Origin: Trema orientale
Taxonomy: Eukaryota; Streptophyta; Magnoliopsida; Rosales; Cannabaceae
DNA length: 64,000 nt
Assembly (NCBI GenBank): GCA_002914845.1
Contig: JXTC01000054.1
Location: 151,466-215,465 of the forward strand
Direction of reading: 5' to 3'
Of the stretch, positions 1 to 10,629 are shown in pieces. The first letter of the stretch is position 1. Each line of letters starts with the position of its first letter. Below the pieces are notes generated by a model. It was not told the origin of the DNA. It saw nothing but the letters and a program-made list of their open reading frames with translations, and searched no databases. Made by a program: the position numbers and the translations under genes.

Positions 1-2
1 GG

Positions 3-2147
3 ATCATAAAACTTATAGCCTCTGGATCTTTCAGAATACCCAACAAAATAGCAGCTTACTGTTCTTGAGTCCAGTTTCTTTTCATTCGGCCTGTAAGGCC
101 TTGCCTCAGCTGGACAACCCCATATGTGTAAATGATTTATACTGGGCTTTCGCCCAGTCCAAAGTTCATAAGGGGTTTTAGCTACTGCTTTGCTCGGTAC
201 TCTGTTAAGGATATATACTGCAGTTTTGAGTGCGTCTCCCCATAGTGATTCTAGTAAGGTGGAATGACTGATCATACTCCTTACCATATCCTTTAGTGTC
301 CGATTGCGTCGTTCAGCAACACCATTCATGCTAGGTTTCCCAGGCATGGTGTATTGCGGGACGATACCGCACTCTTCCAAATACTTAGCGAAAGACCCTA
401 GACGTTGCTCACCTGATCCGTCATACCGACCGTAGTATTCACCACCACGATCAGATTTGACAGCCTTAATTTTCTTATCAAGCTGATTCTCCACTTCAGC
501 TTTATAAGCCTTAAATACATCCAGTGATTGTGACTTCTCATAAATTAAGTATATGTACCCATAGCGAGAATAATCGTCTATGAACGTGATAAAGTACTGT
601 TGTCCATTCCAAGAAGCCGTAGGGAATGGACCACAGATATCCGTATGTATCAGTTCTAGGACGCTAGAGTTCCTATTGGCACCTAACTTCCTAACGTTTG
701 TCTATTTCCCCTTTATACACTCAACGCAGACGGTAAAATCTGCCAAATTAAGGGGACCAAGGATCCCATCAGACACAAGACGTTCAATTCTTTGTTTAGA
801 AATGTGTCCTAAGCGTCTGTGTCACAACATCGATGAGTCCTCATTCGTTAATTTTCGTTTTGTACCTCTTGAATTAACATACAAAGTTTCATTAACGGAG
901 GGTTGGGTATTTACCATATAAAGATTGTCAATAAGAAAACCGGTACCAACAACAATTGAATCACGCATAAGACTAAATAAATCATTTCTGAAAGAACAAG
1001 AATAACCGAATTTGTCCAATACAGAAACTGAAACCAAATTCCGTCTTAAAGACGGTACCACAAAAGTCTCATATAAATCCAAAGATTTTTCAGTATTCAA
1101 ATACAATCTAAAGTGCCCAATGGCCTCCACTGAAGCTGTTTGGCCGTCGCCTACATAGATGAGTCTTTCATCATCACTTGGCTTTCGGCTCCACAGACAA
1201 CCCTGCATGGAAATACTAACGTGAGTAGTAGCACCCGAATCTACCCACCAAATGTCCTTAGGTATAGAAGTTAAATTAACTTCAGAACAAACATAAATGA
1301 GAAGCTTACCTTTATTAACACGCCAAGCTTTATACTTAACGCATTCCTTCTTTAGGTGTCCACTTTTTCCACAAAAGAAGCAACCTTCCTCATCTTGCTT
1401 CTTCTGTGCCTTAACAGGTGGAACCCCTGCAGCTTCCTTAACTTTATCCATTTTCCTCTTCTTTTCCTTAGAGGTAGTGGTCAAGTTAGTACTTTCAGGC
1501 CTTTCGGCTTTGATTTTCTCTTCCTCCTGAACACAAATGGCTATTAATGCATTAATATTCCATTTGTCCTTTTGGGCGTTGTATATGGTCTGTAGGTTCC
1601 CGTACTGATTAGGAAGAGAAAGCAAAACCAAGGCCACAAGCAAATCCTCATTAATTTCTAACTTGAATTCCTTAAGCTTGCCAGCCAAATGAGGCATCTG
1701 TAAGATGTGCTCCCTTATATTTCCTTTGCCACTGTACCTTATTGAGATGAGTTTCCCCAATGTACTAATCATCTCACCCTTTTCATTCTTGAGATATAAT
1801 TTCTCAAGAGCAGCAAGGAAATCCTTGGCATTTTCCTCATTTGGCAAAGAGCCCCGCATGACTTCTGGAATAGAGCGTTTCATGATCATGACACTCATAC
1901 GATTGGACTTTTCCCAAAGCTCAAAGTTCCTTTTATCCTCAGTGGAACTTTCCTCCGTAAGAGCAGGGGGTTGGTCCTTTCTAAGTGCCAGGTCAAGATC
2001 CATACAACCCAGTACGATCATGACATTCTCTTTCCAGGACTTAAAGTTTGTGCCCGTAAGCACAGGAATAGTACTCAAGTTGGCAGAAAAATTAGTAGCA
2101 GAAACTGTATAGAGAACAAAATAATACCATAAATTAAACATGCTCAC
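3..2147 (-). pseudogene. copia gag-protease-integrase remnant
   Basis: The long open frame 2147-822 encodes a gag with a typical copia N-terminal region. A CX2CX4HX4C zinc knuckle (CFFCGKSGHLKKEC) lies at about residues 256-269, and a protease-type active site (WVDSGATTH) at about residues 301-309. The same frame continues past a TGA at 822-824, where families of this type normally have Trp before the GAG-pre-integrase HRRLGH box (here HRRLRH). It meets a TAG at 702-704, then runs through the integrase core (DRGGEY near 450-435) and the copia integrase C-terminal region to the window edge. The frame positions I checked show no frameshift. Known copia biology makes this a polyprotein cut by its own protease; this copy is interrupted. 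The true gag start is uncertain because the first residues are atypical. Confidence 0.9.
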
Positions 2148-2248
2148 AACTTAAACGTCACATATAAGCATACAATATAATCATAAATATGCAAATATGA
2201 CATATATCACATAAGGTGGGCTACCATCACAAGATACCTAGCGCAACA

Positions 2249-2461
2249 TTAATAGGCCTTCCTTTGGGCCGACCTATTAACTTGCAGGTGGTACTCTTAG
2301 GTGTAATAATCAAATACTGACGGTAAATCCTGTCAAACAACAAACCTTCCTTTGGGCCGATTTATTGCTCACATGGAAACCAAACAACCGTCACATACTC
2401 ATTATCACAGGTGCGTTTATTGTCGTGCCAAATAACCACCTTCCTTTGGGCCGATAGTTAT
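2249..2461 (-). repeat. Three leader hairpins with identical 16-nt loop
   Basis: On the transcript (minus) strand the segment TCGGCCCAAAGGAAGG occurs three times (plus 2257-2272, 2345-2360, 2439-2454). Each copy is flanked by arms that pair: 8 perfect pairs at 2249-2280; 7 pairs with one G-U at 2338-2367; 7 pairs with one G-U at 2432-2461. The loops are the same while the stems differ but still pair. Confidence 0.8.
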
Positions 2462-2655
2462 CCGCATTAACAACAAACCCACAACATCTTTATACGTTAG
2501 ACTAAACAAAACTACACAACAGAGGTTACTTTGGCAACATACTGCTTTATCGTGTTTAATCTAATATACAAGACAAATGGTGCAAAGAAAATTAACCTAA
2601 ATGCCCAAAAATTCGACTAAAATAGCCGAAAACTGAAAAATTTTCTTTGCTGGCA

Positions 2656-3068
2656 GAATCGGTCGACCGGCTGATAGAATCGGTTGACCGATTCTGCCAG
2701 TTTCGGTTGACCGAAAACCACAGAAAGTGAAAATGGCTCTCGGCAACTTTCGGTCTACCGAAATATTACTTTCGGTCGACCGAAAAGCCACTTTCGGTCG
2801 ACCGAATCTGACAGAGAACAAATTGTCAGATTCGATCTTTCTGAATTGGCTCTTCACTTTATCAACCCTAGAACTAAATAGGGTTTTTAACGGACAAAGT
2901 GAGGGTCGTTCTAGTCCTTAGTAGGTCGAAAATGGGTTGAAACTCCATGATTTAAGTCAAAAATGACCGAAATCAGCCCAAAATTCGACCGAAAACTCAA
3001 AATTTTGCCGAAAAATCAATCCTGTGAATAGTATTTCCGGTAGACCAAAAACCTGAACCGGTCTACCG
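2656..3068 (-). repeat. Array of 10-bp dyads (CGGTYKACCG) in copia leader
   Basis: Self-complementary or nearly self-complementary motifs of the form CGGTCGACCG, CGGTTGACCG or CGGTCTACCG start at 2660, 2681, 2704, 2751, 2773 and 2795. Two related copies start at 3038 and 3059. Spacing is 21-23 bp, or about twice that once. Confidence 0.8.
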
Positions 3069-3344
3069 AAAACACTGGTCACAGTGCAATCTGAAAAATT
3101 CCAGATCCGCTTAAATGGCTCCAAACATCAAAATAAACCCGAAAATGATGTTTTTGGCCCCAAATCCGAAATATGAACGATCCAAAAGCCAAAACCTAAC
3201 TCTCATAGCATCAAATACTCAATAAATCATGTAAAATCATAATTCATGCATGTATAATCTAAACTCTAGAAATCTAAATGGGCATAGATTTTGAAAAAAC
3301 TACAGACATACATGAAAACCTAATCAATTTTAACATGAAATCCC

Positions 3345-3356
3345 GCTCTGATACCA
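3345..3356 (-). other. Primer-binding site (initiator Met tRNA type)
   Basis: On the minus strand this reads TGGTATCAGAGC, the common plant copia primer site complementary to the 3' end of initiator methionine tRNA. It lies two bases inside the LTR end. Confidence 0.9.
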
Positions 3357-3358
3357 CT

Positions 3359-3853
3359 TGTTAGACTTGAATATAAGGGATTGCAAAACCAAACACAAAC
3401 CCTAGAACATTCATGTAAAACTGATAGGTAGGGATTCATTGAGTATACCTGGGTCCATGATTTAATACCGTAGTCTGGACGATGAACCGAAGGCGGAAGC
3501 GATAGTAATTGACTGTAATTGCTAGAGGGTTTGATCTTCTGTAGCCTAAAAGCCTAAAGTCACTCAGATAGAATTCTCTGTAACTGATGGTGAGTTACAG
3601 AGAATTGAGCGTACGTGTTCTTTTGGCTATAGGGACCATAACCCTAAAAAGTTCTTTATATAGTCCCCTGTTGGGTATCCATCAAACCCTAACTGGGTGA
3701 CTAACAGGGTATCCATATTGGTATCCATACCCAGTTGGATATCCTGACCCAGCCCTAATTAAATCACTTATTGGGTCTGCTTAAGAACAATATGGCCCAA
3801 TACAATTGTCCAAAATATATGTGGCCCACTATAGGAAATACAATTTCCTAACA
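3359..3853 (-). repeat. 5' LTR of the first copia element
   Basis: The 495-bp block starts TGTTAG and ends CTAACA, the expected inverted LTR termini. It sits two bases from a primer-binding site, which fixes one boundary. The other boundary is inferred from the matching terminus. No second copy is in the window to confirm it. Confidence 0.8.
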
Positions 3854-5687
3854 AACTATAGAGCCTCCATGAGAGGTCCAGATGGAGACTGGCAGGGCTT
3901 GAGGTTTTAGAATTTGTGGAATGGGATGGACTCCATGATTCAAATGGTTTTGAATCCAAATAAGAAGGAAATGATCAAGAGTTACTTAGATAATGAACTA
4001 TTTGTTTCTCGAGAATTAACTGAGAATAATATTAAAGAAATCATTAGTATTACTTTTTTTAATTTACTAAATCTTGCTTCTATTATAACTGTTTGAGGAA
4101 ATGCCTTAGATAAGTATTTTGTAAACATAAGAGGAAGCATATGATGCGTATTGGGTGATGCAATGGCCTTTCAGGAAAAAAAATAATAATAATAAAACAG
4201 TGGTAAATAAGTCTAACTAATACAGTTAATTCAAAAACAGAAAAAAAACTTACTATGTAATGGTATATTAGTATATGTACTCGTGATTTGCTTATGAAAA
4301 GAAATGATCTTTAAAAAGTAATAAATCATTGGTATGCATGTTATTTGCTCAATATAATGGTGATAAATAAATCGCAAACCTTAGTAGATTTACTTGAAAA
4401 ATACTTGAAACGAATATTTATCTCAATTAACCTTTGAAACAAAAGAAAATGGTAAATTGTATTAGTTATTTAGTTAAAGAAAATAAATGAAAATGATAAC
4501 TTTTAAAAATTAGTAAATCAGTTATATATCATGGTAAATTAATTAACCTTTGAAACAAAAGAAAATGGTAAATTGTATTAGTTATTTAGTTAAAGAAAAT
4601 AAATGAAAATGATAACTTTTAAAAATTAGTAAATCAGTTATATATCATGGTAAATTAATTATATATACTGATAAATTAAATATATACCATGATAAACCAA
4701 TTATATATACCATTAAGTGAACGGCAAATAAATGTATACATCAATAAATGAATTATATACACAAGTAAATTAATTATATATACTAAAAAATAAGCGGTAA
4801 ATTAATTATATATATCGGTAAATGAATTGTATACTATGGTAAATTAATTATGTATATTGGTAAATTAATTACATACATCAATATGTTAAATCAACTTACA
4901 TAGGGATATTATGGTAAACTATAATCATTAAAATTTAAAAAGAGATATAGAAGTCAATAAAATGAAAAAAGGATATTCATTAACACGCATCTTAGAAAAG
5001 AGGTATGTGATATAGTTTCCTCTTATTTTACTTTGGAGTTTGGACAAATCAATTTTCAAGACATAAGAACTCACATTTAAATAAATGAGTATTTATAAGA
5101 AAGGCCTTTTTTAAGATCAATTTAGAAAACGACTGATTCTTACACCTATTTAATAAATGACCGTTTTATAATTTTATTCTGATAAATAGTTGGTGTTTAG
5201 TTCATCTTTTTTTTTTTTTCTAGTAAAGTAAGTCAATTTTTTGATAAAGTAAATCAATTTTTGAAATCGTAAATCAATTTTTAAAAATCTAAATTAGTTT
5301 TTTAAAAAATAAATCAATTTTCAAAAAAATAAATCAATATATCTTGATACACTAAATAAAGTAAATATATTTTTGAAAAAGTAAATCAATTTTTTTTAAA
5401 AATAAATTAATTTTTCAAAAATAAATGAATATATTTTGATATACTAAATATGAAAAATGGCTATTTTTTAAATAATTTTCAAAATTTGGCTATTTTTTAG
5501 TAGTGTTTGAAAAACGGCCATTTTGCAAACTATGATCCAAAATTCAGCCATTTGGCTACTTTTTAAATGTGTCACTTGTGATTAAGCAATTGATTTAAAC
5601 TATTTAGAATATTTAACAAACTCATCAAAAATTAATCCTAATTAAAGATGGATCACCATGAAAATGAGGAAAACAGTTCACAACTTA
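3854..5687. other. AT-rich non-coding spacer with degenerate short repeats
   Basis: I see no credible gene here. It holds a perfect 116-bp tandem duplication, a degenerate minisatellite of GGTAAATTAATTATATA-like units (about 4640-4880), and a run of AAATCAATTTTT-like units (about 5220-5450). Confidence 0.7.
4425..4656. repeat. Perfect tandem duplication, 2 x 116 bp
   Basis: Bases 4425-4540 are repeated without a mismatch at 4541-4656. The identity points to a very recent duplication or an assembly duplication. Confidence 0.9.
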
Positions 5688-5875
5688 GGGCCTGTTTGGG
5701 ATAGCTTTTACTTCTTGAAGTAAAAGTGTAAAAAGATCTTCCTAAAAAAGATGGTAGGTCCATGCTTCTTTAAAAAGATCTTTAAATACAAAAGATCTTC
5801 TAAAAATTCATTCAAACACTCCTAAAAGATCTTTTGAGCTCTAAAAGATCTTTGAAAGCTGTGCCAAACGGACCC
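5688..5875. mobile_element. Tourist-like (PIF/Harbinger) MITE, 188 bp
   Basis: The termini GGGCCTGTTTGGGATAGC and the complement of GCTGTGCCAAACGGACCC form an imperfect inverted repeat of about 21 bp. TTA is duplicated on each side (5685-5687 and 5876-5878), the usual Harbinger target. Inside are several AAAAGATCTT-like palindromes. Confidence 0.82.
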
Positions 5876-7587
5876 TTAGTGTTGTTTGATAAAGAGGCAA
5901 AGAGAAGAAAGAAAAGATGGGAGAAAGGTGAAAAAAAAATAATGAAAAAAAAATAAAAAAAGGGGATGTTTAGTAGGAGATAAAAAGGGAAGGAAGAAAA
6001 AAATGAGTAGAAAAAATTTGGGTGGGGCCATCAAAAACTCTGCTTCCAAAATTTAAAACGGAGATTCATTGAAACGAAGGACAACCGTAATGGATATCGG
6101 CTTAATGGAGAGAAAAGCATCTTTTGATTAATGAGGGAGTTTTATATATATATATATATTTTGAGTAACGAGGGAGTTATATTACTAAATAATATTTGCA
6201 CACCAAATTATCAAAAAAAAAAATAGATATTTGCACACCAAATTTCGAAAACAATAACATAGAAGTACAATTTAGGGCTGATTTGCTAGTTGTCTTTCCT
6301 CTCTATACCAAGTAACTATATAGCAATTTTTTTTTTCCATCATACAAATTTCTCTCTCTCCTTCCCTCTCAATTTCTTAGCTCATTAATTTTATCAAAAC
6401 AGTATTGTTCTATGCTAACAATTGTGGATCTAAATTGCACATATATTGAAGGTTATGGAAATGGAGGTCAATTTATTGGTTCTAATTTTTATTTTTAGTT
6501 GGAAAATTAAAGTATCTTTTTTTTACACTTTCGGTTTAATAAATATCCTTTTTTTATAAATATTTTTTTTTTTATATAGCTAAGTATATGTATTTTTAAA
6601 CTTGATATAGCTATTTATATACTACTTTAGTTATATTAATTTTAAGACTTGATATCTTGATATATTATATTTTACACTTACTACTTTAGTTTATGTACGT
6701 ATTGAGTATATTAAATTTCAAACTTGATATCTTGATATATTATATTTTACACTTAGTATATACTGATCATTTTGAAATAATATTCAAAAAATAAATATTT
6801 ACTGAAAATGGGTACAAAATTTGGTCATTTTGCTACGAGTCATAATACTCGGACACTGCCCATTAACAATCTAAAACTAGCTTTCTCACAATTAAAAAAG
6901 CGAAAAAAAAAGAAATCGTTATTTAATAGTAAAAAAAAAAGGAAAAAATGTGTTCAATTACAAACACATTCCTTATTGTTAATTTTTTTTGGACTTCCTT
7001 CCCCTCCAAAGCAAACAGAGGTCTAAGTAGTGCCGGATGGAGTGCACTAATAAAAAGAAGATGTCTCTTTCCCTTTACTAAAAAACAAACAAAATACAAA
7101 AAATTGATAGCATACGCGAAATCAAATGCAAGTGGGATTCCCATGCCTTGACAAAGACTCTCATTGCCATTGGTTCATTGTAAATACCATCATATTCTAC
7201 TAAGTGGGTCAGATCCTGGATTTGACTCTTTAAAAAAAAAAAGGTATAATTTTGTTCTAACAAAAAACAAATCGAAATGGAGATGATTGATTGACTGACT
7301 CTATTGCATAGCCTTAGTGATTAAAAACATATCTCTGATATGACCAGAGTTTTACCTACTCTTCATTTCTCAGCTTGCTCTATCAAGCTCTTTTGAGAAA
7401 TGCCCAAGTTGCTAAATGAAAAGGGCAAGGAGTGAGCTTGAGCAATTTATCATCACAAAGTGTAAATAAAAGAATCCCAAAAGCAAAAATCTTCTAGCCT
7501 AAACCCTTAGCTAGCTATTAAACATCAAACTAAGCAAAAAAGACTTGGAAGATTATTGATAAATTGATACTTGTACATTAGCAGAGC
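5876..7587. other. Non-coding AT-rich region downstream of the acidic membrane-protein gene
   Basis: Poly-A and poly-T tracts dominate. A direct repeat of about 50 bp containing CTTGATATCTTGATATATTA occurs at about 6640-6690 and 6720-6770. Related words recur near 16120-16250, so this is a dispersed repeat family. The part next to 7588 is probably the 3' untranslated region of that minus-strand gene. Confidence 0.6.
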
Positions 7588-8310
7588 TCATGCCTTAATC
7601 TCAAACCTTGGGGTTGGACACTTTATGGACCCCATAGAGATGTCAATCTCAATGAGATTTTCTTCTTCATTCATCTCATTGATATCTGCTAGAAGCTCCA
7701 TAAATCCTTGTTGACTGAAAATGGATTCTGGCAAGAAATCATGTAAGTTTGGCTGCATCTTCTGCTTTGGCTCTTCTTCTTCTGGACCACTTGAATCACT
7801 TCCTGGCAGGCTGATCTCAATGAGATTGTCATAGTCTTCTTCTTCTTCATCTTCAGAAAATGAAGACTCAGAGATTGAAAGATTTTGACCCATACTGGAG
7901 GAAGACATCCATTTGAGCTCAAACCTTTGACTTTTTTCGGAGTCAACAGTACTGCCTTCTTCACTTTCTGATGGAATATCTACCAATTCTTCGTGGTAGT
8001 CATGGATTTTACCATTTACACTTTGTTGGGCAGTCTCATTTTCTGCTGTAGTTTCTAGAATTGTTTCAAGTTCTTTCCCTTTTGGCTTTTCAGTTTCTAC
8101 TACTTGGTTTAGTGGATTCTCATCTGAACTCATCTTTCTCTTTGTGAACTTGAGAAGGAAAATAGTTGATAGAATCATAATAGGAAAGGAAACAAGGAAA
8201 GGGGAGAGTCCAAATCCTAGAAACCAAACAAAACATAGAGAAGGAAAAAGGACTCCTACTAGTAGCAATGAGCAAAAGAACTGACTCCTTGGTGTTTTTT
8301 CCATATGCAT
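7588..8310 (-). CDS. Membrane-anchored acidic protein of unknown function, 240 aa
   Basis: A single uninterrupted frame starts at ATG 8310 (a second Met two codons later could serve) and stops at 7588. Two hydrophobic stretches at about residues 11-33 and 37-55 suggest an N-terminal hairpin or double membrane anchor, followed by basic residues (KFTKRK). The rest is soluble and strongly acidic, with a Glu/Asp run at about residues 152-160. It ends in a compact motif, FMELLADINEMNEEENLIEI, then DISMGSIKC. That C-terminal block looks conserved, as in uncharacterised plant proteins, but I cannot give a function. A pyrimidine-rich tract ending TTTCTTTAG lies just upstream of the ATG, so an intron in the 5' untranslated region is likely. 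It is intact, with no sign of decay. Confidence 0.78.
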   Translation of the reverse strand: MHMEKTPRSQFFCSLLLVGVLFPSLCFVWFLGFGLSPFLVSFPIMILSTIFLLKFTKRKMSSDENPLNQVVETEKPKGKELETILETTAENETAQQSVNGKIHDYHEELVDIPSESEEGSTVDSEKSQRFELKWMSSSSMGQNLSISESSFSEDEEEEDYDNLIEISLPGSDSSGPEEEEPKQKMQPNLHDFLPESIFSQQGFMELLADINEMNEEENLIEIDISMGSIKCPTPRFEIKA

Positions 8311-8760
8311 ATACTAAAGAAAAATAGCATGAGATGGTATAAGTGACCTGAAAGAAGAAAGATCTGAGAAAGGGAAGGAAAAAGGACAATACTGAACTGA
8401 ATCTGGTGAAAGGCTCTTTAAGAGTGCCAAAAGAGACTTTTTAGTGCAAAAAAGTTCTGACCTTGTTGATCTGAGATATCAAAGGGGAAGAAGCCTGCAA
8501 AAGAAAGATGTATAGAGCTGTAGTAAATGAATATCAAGAACAGACGAATGAAAAAAAGCCAGAGAGGTGATTTTAAGTGCATATTTAGAGGACTTACCTG
8601 ATCTGAGCTTCAAATATAAAGTTTTACTTTGATGAGAATGAATGAGACTTTCCAAGACTTTCAACCTCATTAAGCCCAGTTTCCCCCCATGAAAAAAAAA
8701 AAAAAAAACAGACAAACAAACTGGGGTCTTCTTCTTCTGTTTTCTCTCTCACCACCAAAC
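8311..8760 (-). other. Probable 5' untranslated region with intron(s) of the acidic protein gene
   Basis: On the minus strand this stretch carries acceptor-like sequences (TTTCTTTAG next to the ATG, CTTTCTTTCAG further up) and a TC-rich start near 8760, as in many plant leaders. No transcript evidence is available, so the exon limits are not fixed. Confidence 0.45.
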
Positions 8761-10629
8761 ACCTTGTTCTCATCTGCAGCTAATGATTCTCTTGAGAAAA
8801 GCAAAGGTCTGCTTCCCAATTAATATCATTTTTACAACCTCAAAGCTTTGGAGTTCGCCAAATCCATGTGCACCACATCTCTGCTCCCCACATGGCACTT
8901 TGAGTTTAGATTTAATAGGCCCTTCAAAAACAAAACCCCATTAACCAAAATCTTCTATCTACACCAAAAAAAGAACCTTCCTTCTCACACTCTCTTCTTT
9001 CTGCAAACAAACAAAACACATCCAAATCTTCCTAAAAATTCATTTTCCTAGCAAACAAACATTAACTAGAAAGACCCTTTTTCTCTCTAGTCCTGAATTA
9101 TTTGTTGCAAGACCAAAACTCTTTAACGCTCTAACCAAACTTCTGACCAGTTAAAAGTAAAATAGTACTATAGTAGTCACCAAATTATTACTACACCTGC
9201 AATTTGTCAGCTAACCAAAAATGAAAAGAAGGTTACAGTACTTGTCATAATGACCCATTGTCTATTGTCTGCTATGAATTCCATAAATATAATTTTCACT
9301 TTTTTGGGGCTTCATTTTTTGCTTGTGAATTACATCAAGGTAGTACTATCATGGGAGCCCATTACATTCAAGAGTCTTTTGTTTGGACTTGCCAGGTACC
9401 CATTACTTCCCTGTTCTCACCTCTCACATCACAAGCAAACATAGATACTAAATAATGGGGGTCAGATTCAGAGTATACTTGCTTTGATGCAAACCAAAAG
9501 AGTTATTACATGGGTTTTGAAATCTTCGTCCCTTTGACTAATGCATAATTATGACACTTAATATATGATCAGACATAAAAAAAACATGCCCTTTAATAGT
9601 AGATAGTTTGGTTTTTGAGCTTTTGGTGGTAATTTTGAACAATTTTGATTTTTGACAAAGCTAAGCCAATAGCTTTTTGAGAGTTGAAAAAAAGAAAGAT
9701 GAGTAAGACCTAATCATTAGCCCGTGCATATGATGTAATTATGCACATAAGGTACCGGATTTTTTTTTTTTTTTTTTGAAATTATAAGTTTCCAGATATT
9801 GGCATGCTATCATCGTCACCAAACAGAGAACATTGGATTTGATGACTTTGACTGAGGAAAAAAAAGAAGCTTTTAAACTATTTTTTAAGAACTTGCCTAT
9901 GTTTTTTGAAATAAGCAATGTTATTTATTCATTGTGGGATAATTAAATAAGGTGATAAAAACAATATAGTACTTTTTTTTTTGGCTCCGAACCAAAAAAA
10001 AAAATAGTAGTTAATACACAATTTTGAGACTTAAATGATGAATCTTATACTGACATTTGTACATTTGTGTGGGGTTTATTTTTATTTACAAAATTCTTAG
10101 CCTCCTCACTTGTAATAAAAACTTTAATTTATTGTTAATTTAACCTTGTTCCAAAGTTAAGGATGGTTAGAATTTCGCTTCTTTAATAATAGAATATGCT
10201 TTTGTACTAAATAATTTAATTGATGTCACATGAGAACGAATTTAAATAATAATTATTCACAAAATAAAAAAGATGATATCAATAAGAAAATCAATGAAAA
10301 AAATCGAAAGAAATATCAAAAAGTCACTACTATTTTCTCCACCGTCCCTCATCATGAATATCTTTTTTGGTTTTTTTTTTTTTTTTTTTTAAGTCGACCC
10401 TTTTTTTGCCAAAAAGATNTAATTAGATGCTGTTTGGGGCTTTTTCTTAGGATTGTTTATTTATATAGAATACTGAGCTTCAGCGATTGCGTTTCTTCTC
10501 ACGGTCACACAAATTTTTGGTTTTTAGGGATTTTGTGTGGTGGGTGATTTGGGGGGTTTTTGGCTGTGTGATTGAATTTTCAGGGCTTTAGCGCCCGTGG
10601 CCGTTCAAATCCATGATCATCAGCGTTCC
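8761..10629. other. Intergenic region between divergent genes
   Basis: It should hold the promoters of the minus-strand gene ending at 7588 and of the plus-strand gene starting at 10630. I see no extra coding exon. An N is at 10419, about 210 bp before the plus-strand start codon, so the leader of that gene may be incomplete in this assembly. Confidence 0.5.

Larger units (their letters stand above)
1..3853 (-). mobile_element. Ty1/copia retrotransposon, 5' half, decayed, cut by window edge
   Basis: Read on the minus strand, the order is LTR (3853-3359), tRNA-iMet-type primer site (3356-3345), a leader of about 1.2 kb, then gag, protease and integrase running off the left edge. Gag-protease-integrase order on one reading frame is diagnostic of Ty1/copia. 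Reverse transcriptase, RNase H and the 3' LTR lie outside the window, so the target-site duplication cannot be checked. At least two in-frame stops show that this copy cannot make a full polyprotein. Confidence 0.93.

Noticed and set aside
580..921. Plus-strand open frame of 113 codons, and others at 1297-2112
   Set aside because: Antisense shadow of the copia gag-pol remnant; no own motif.
2656..2810. CRISPR-like spacing of short repeats
   Set aside because: The repeat is a 10-bp dyad inside a plant retrotransposon leader with short, unlike spacers; no cas genes and a eukaryotic context.
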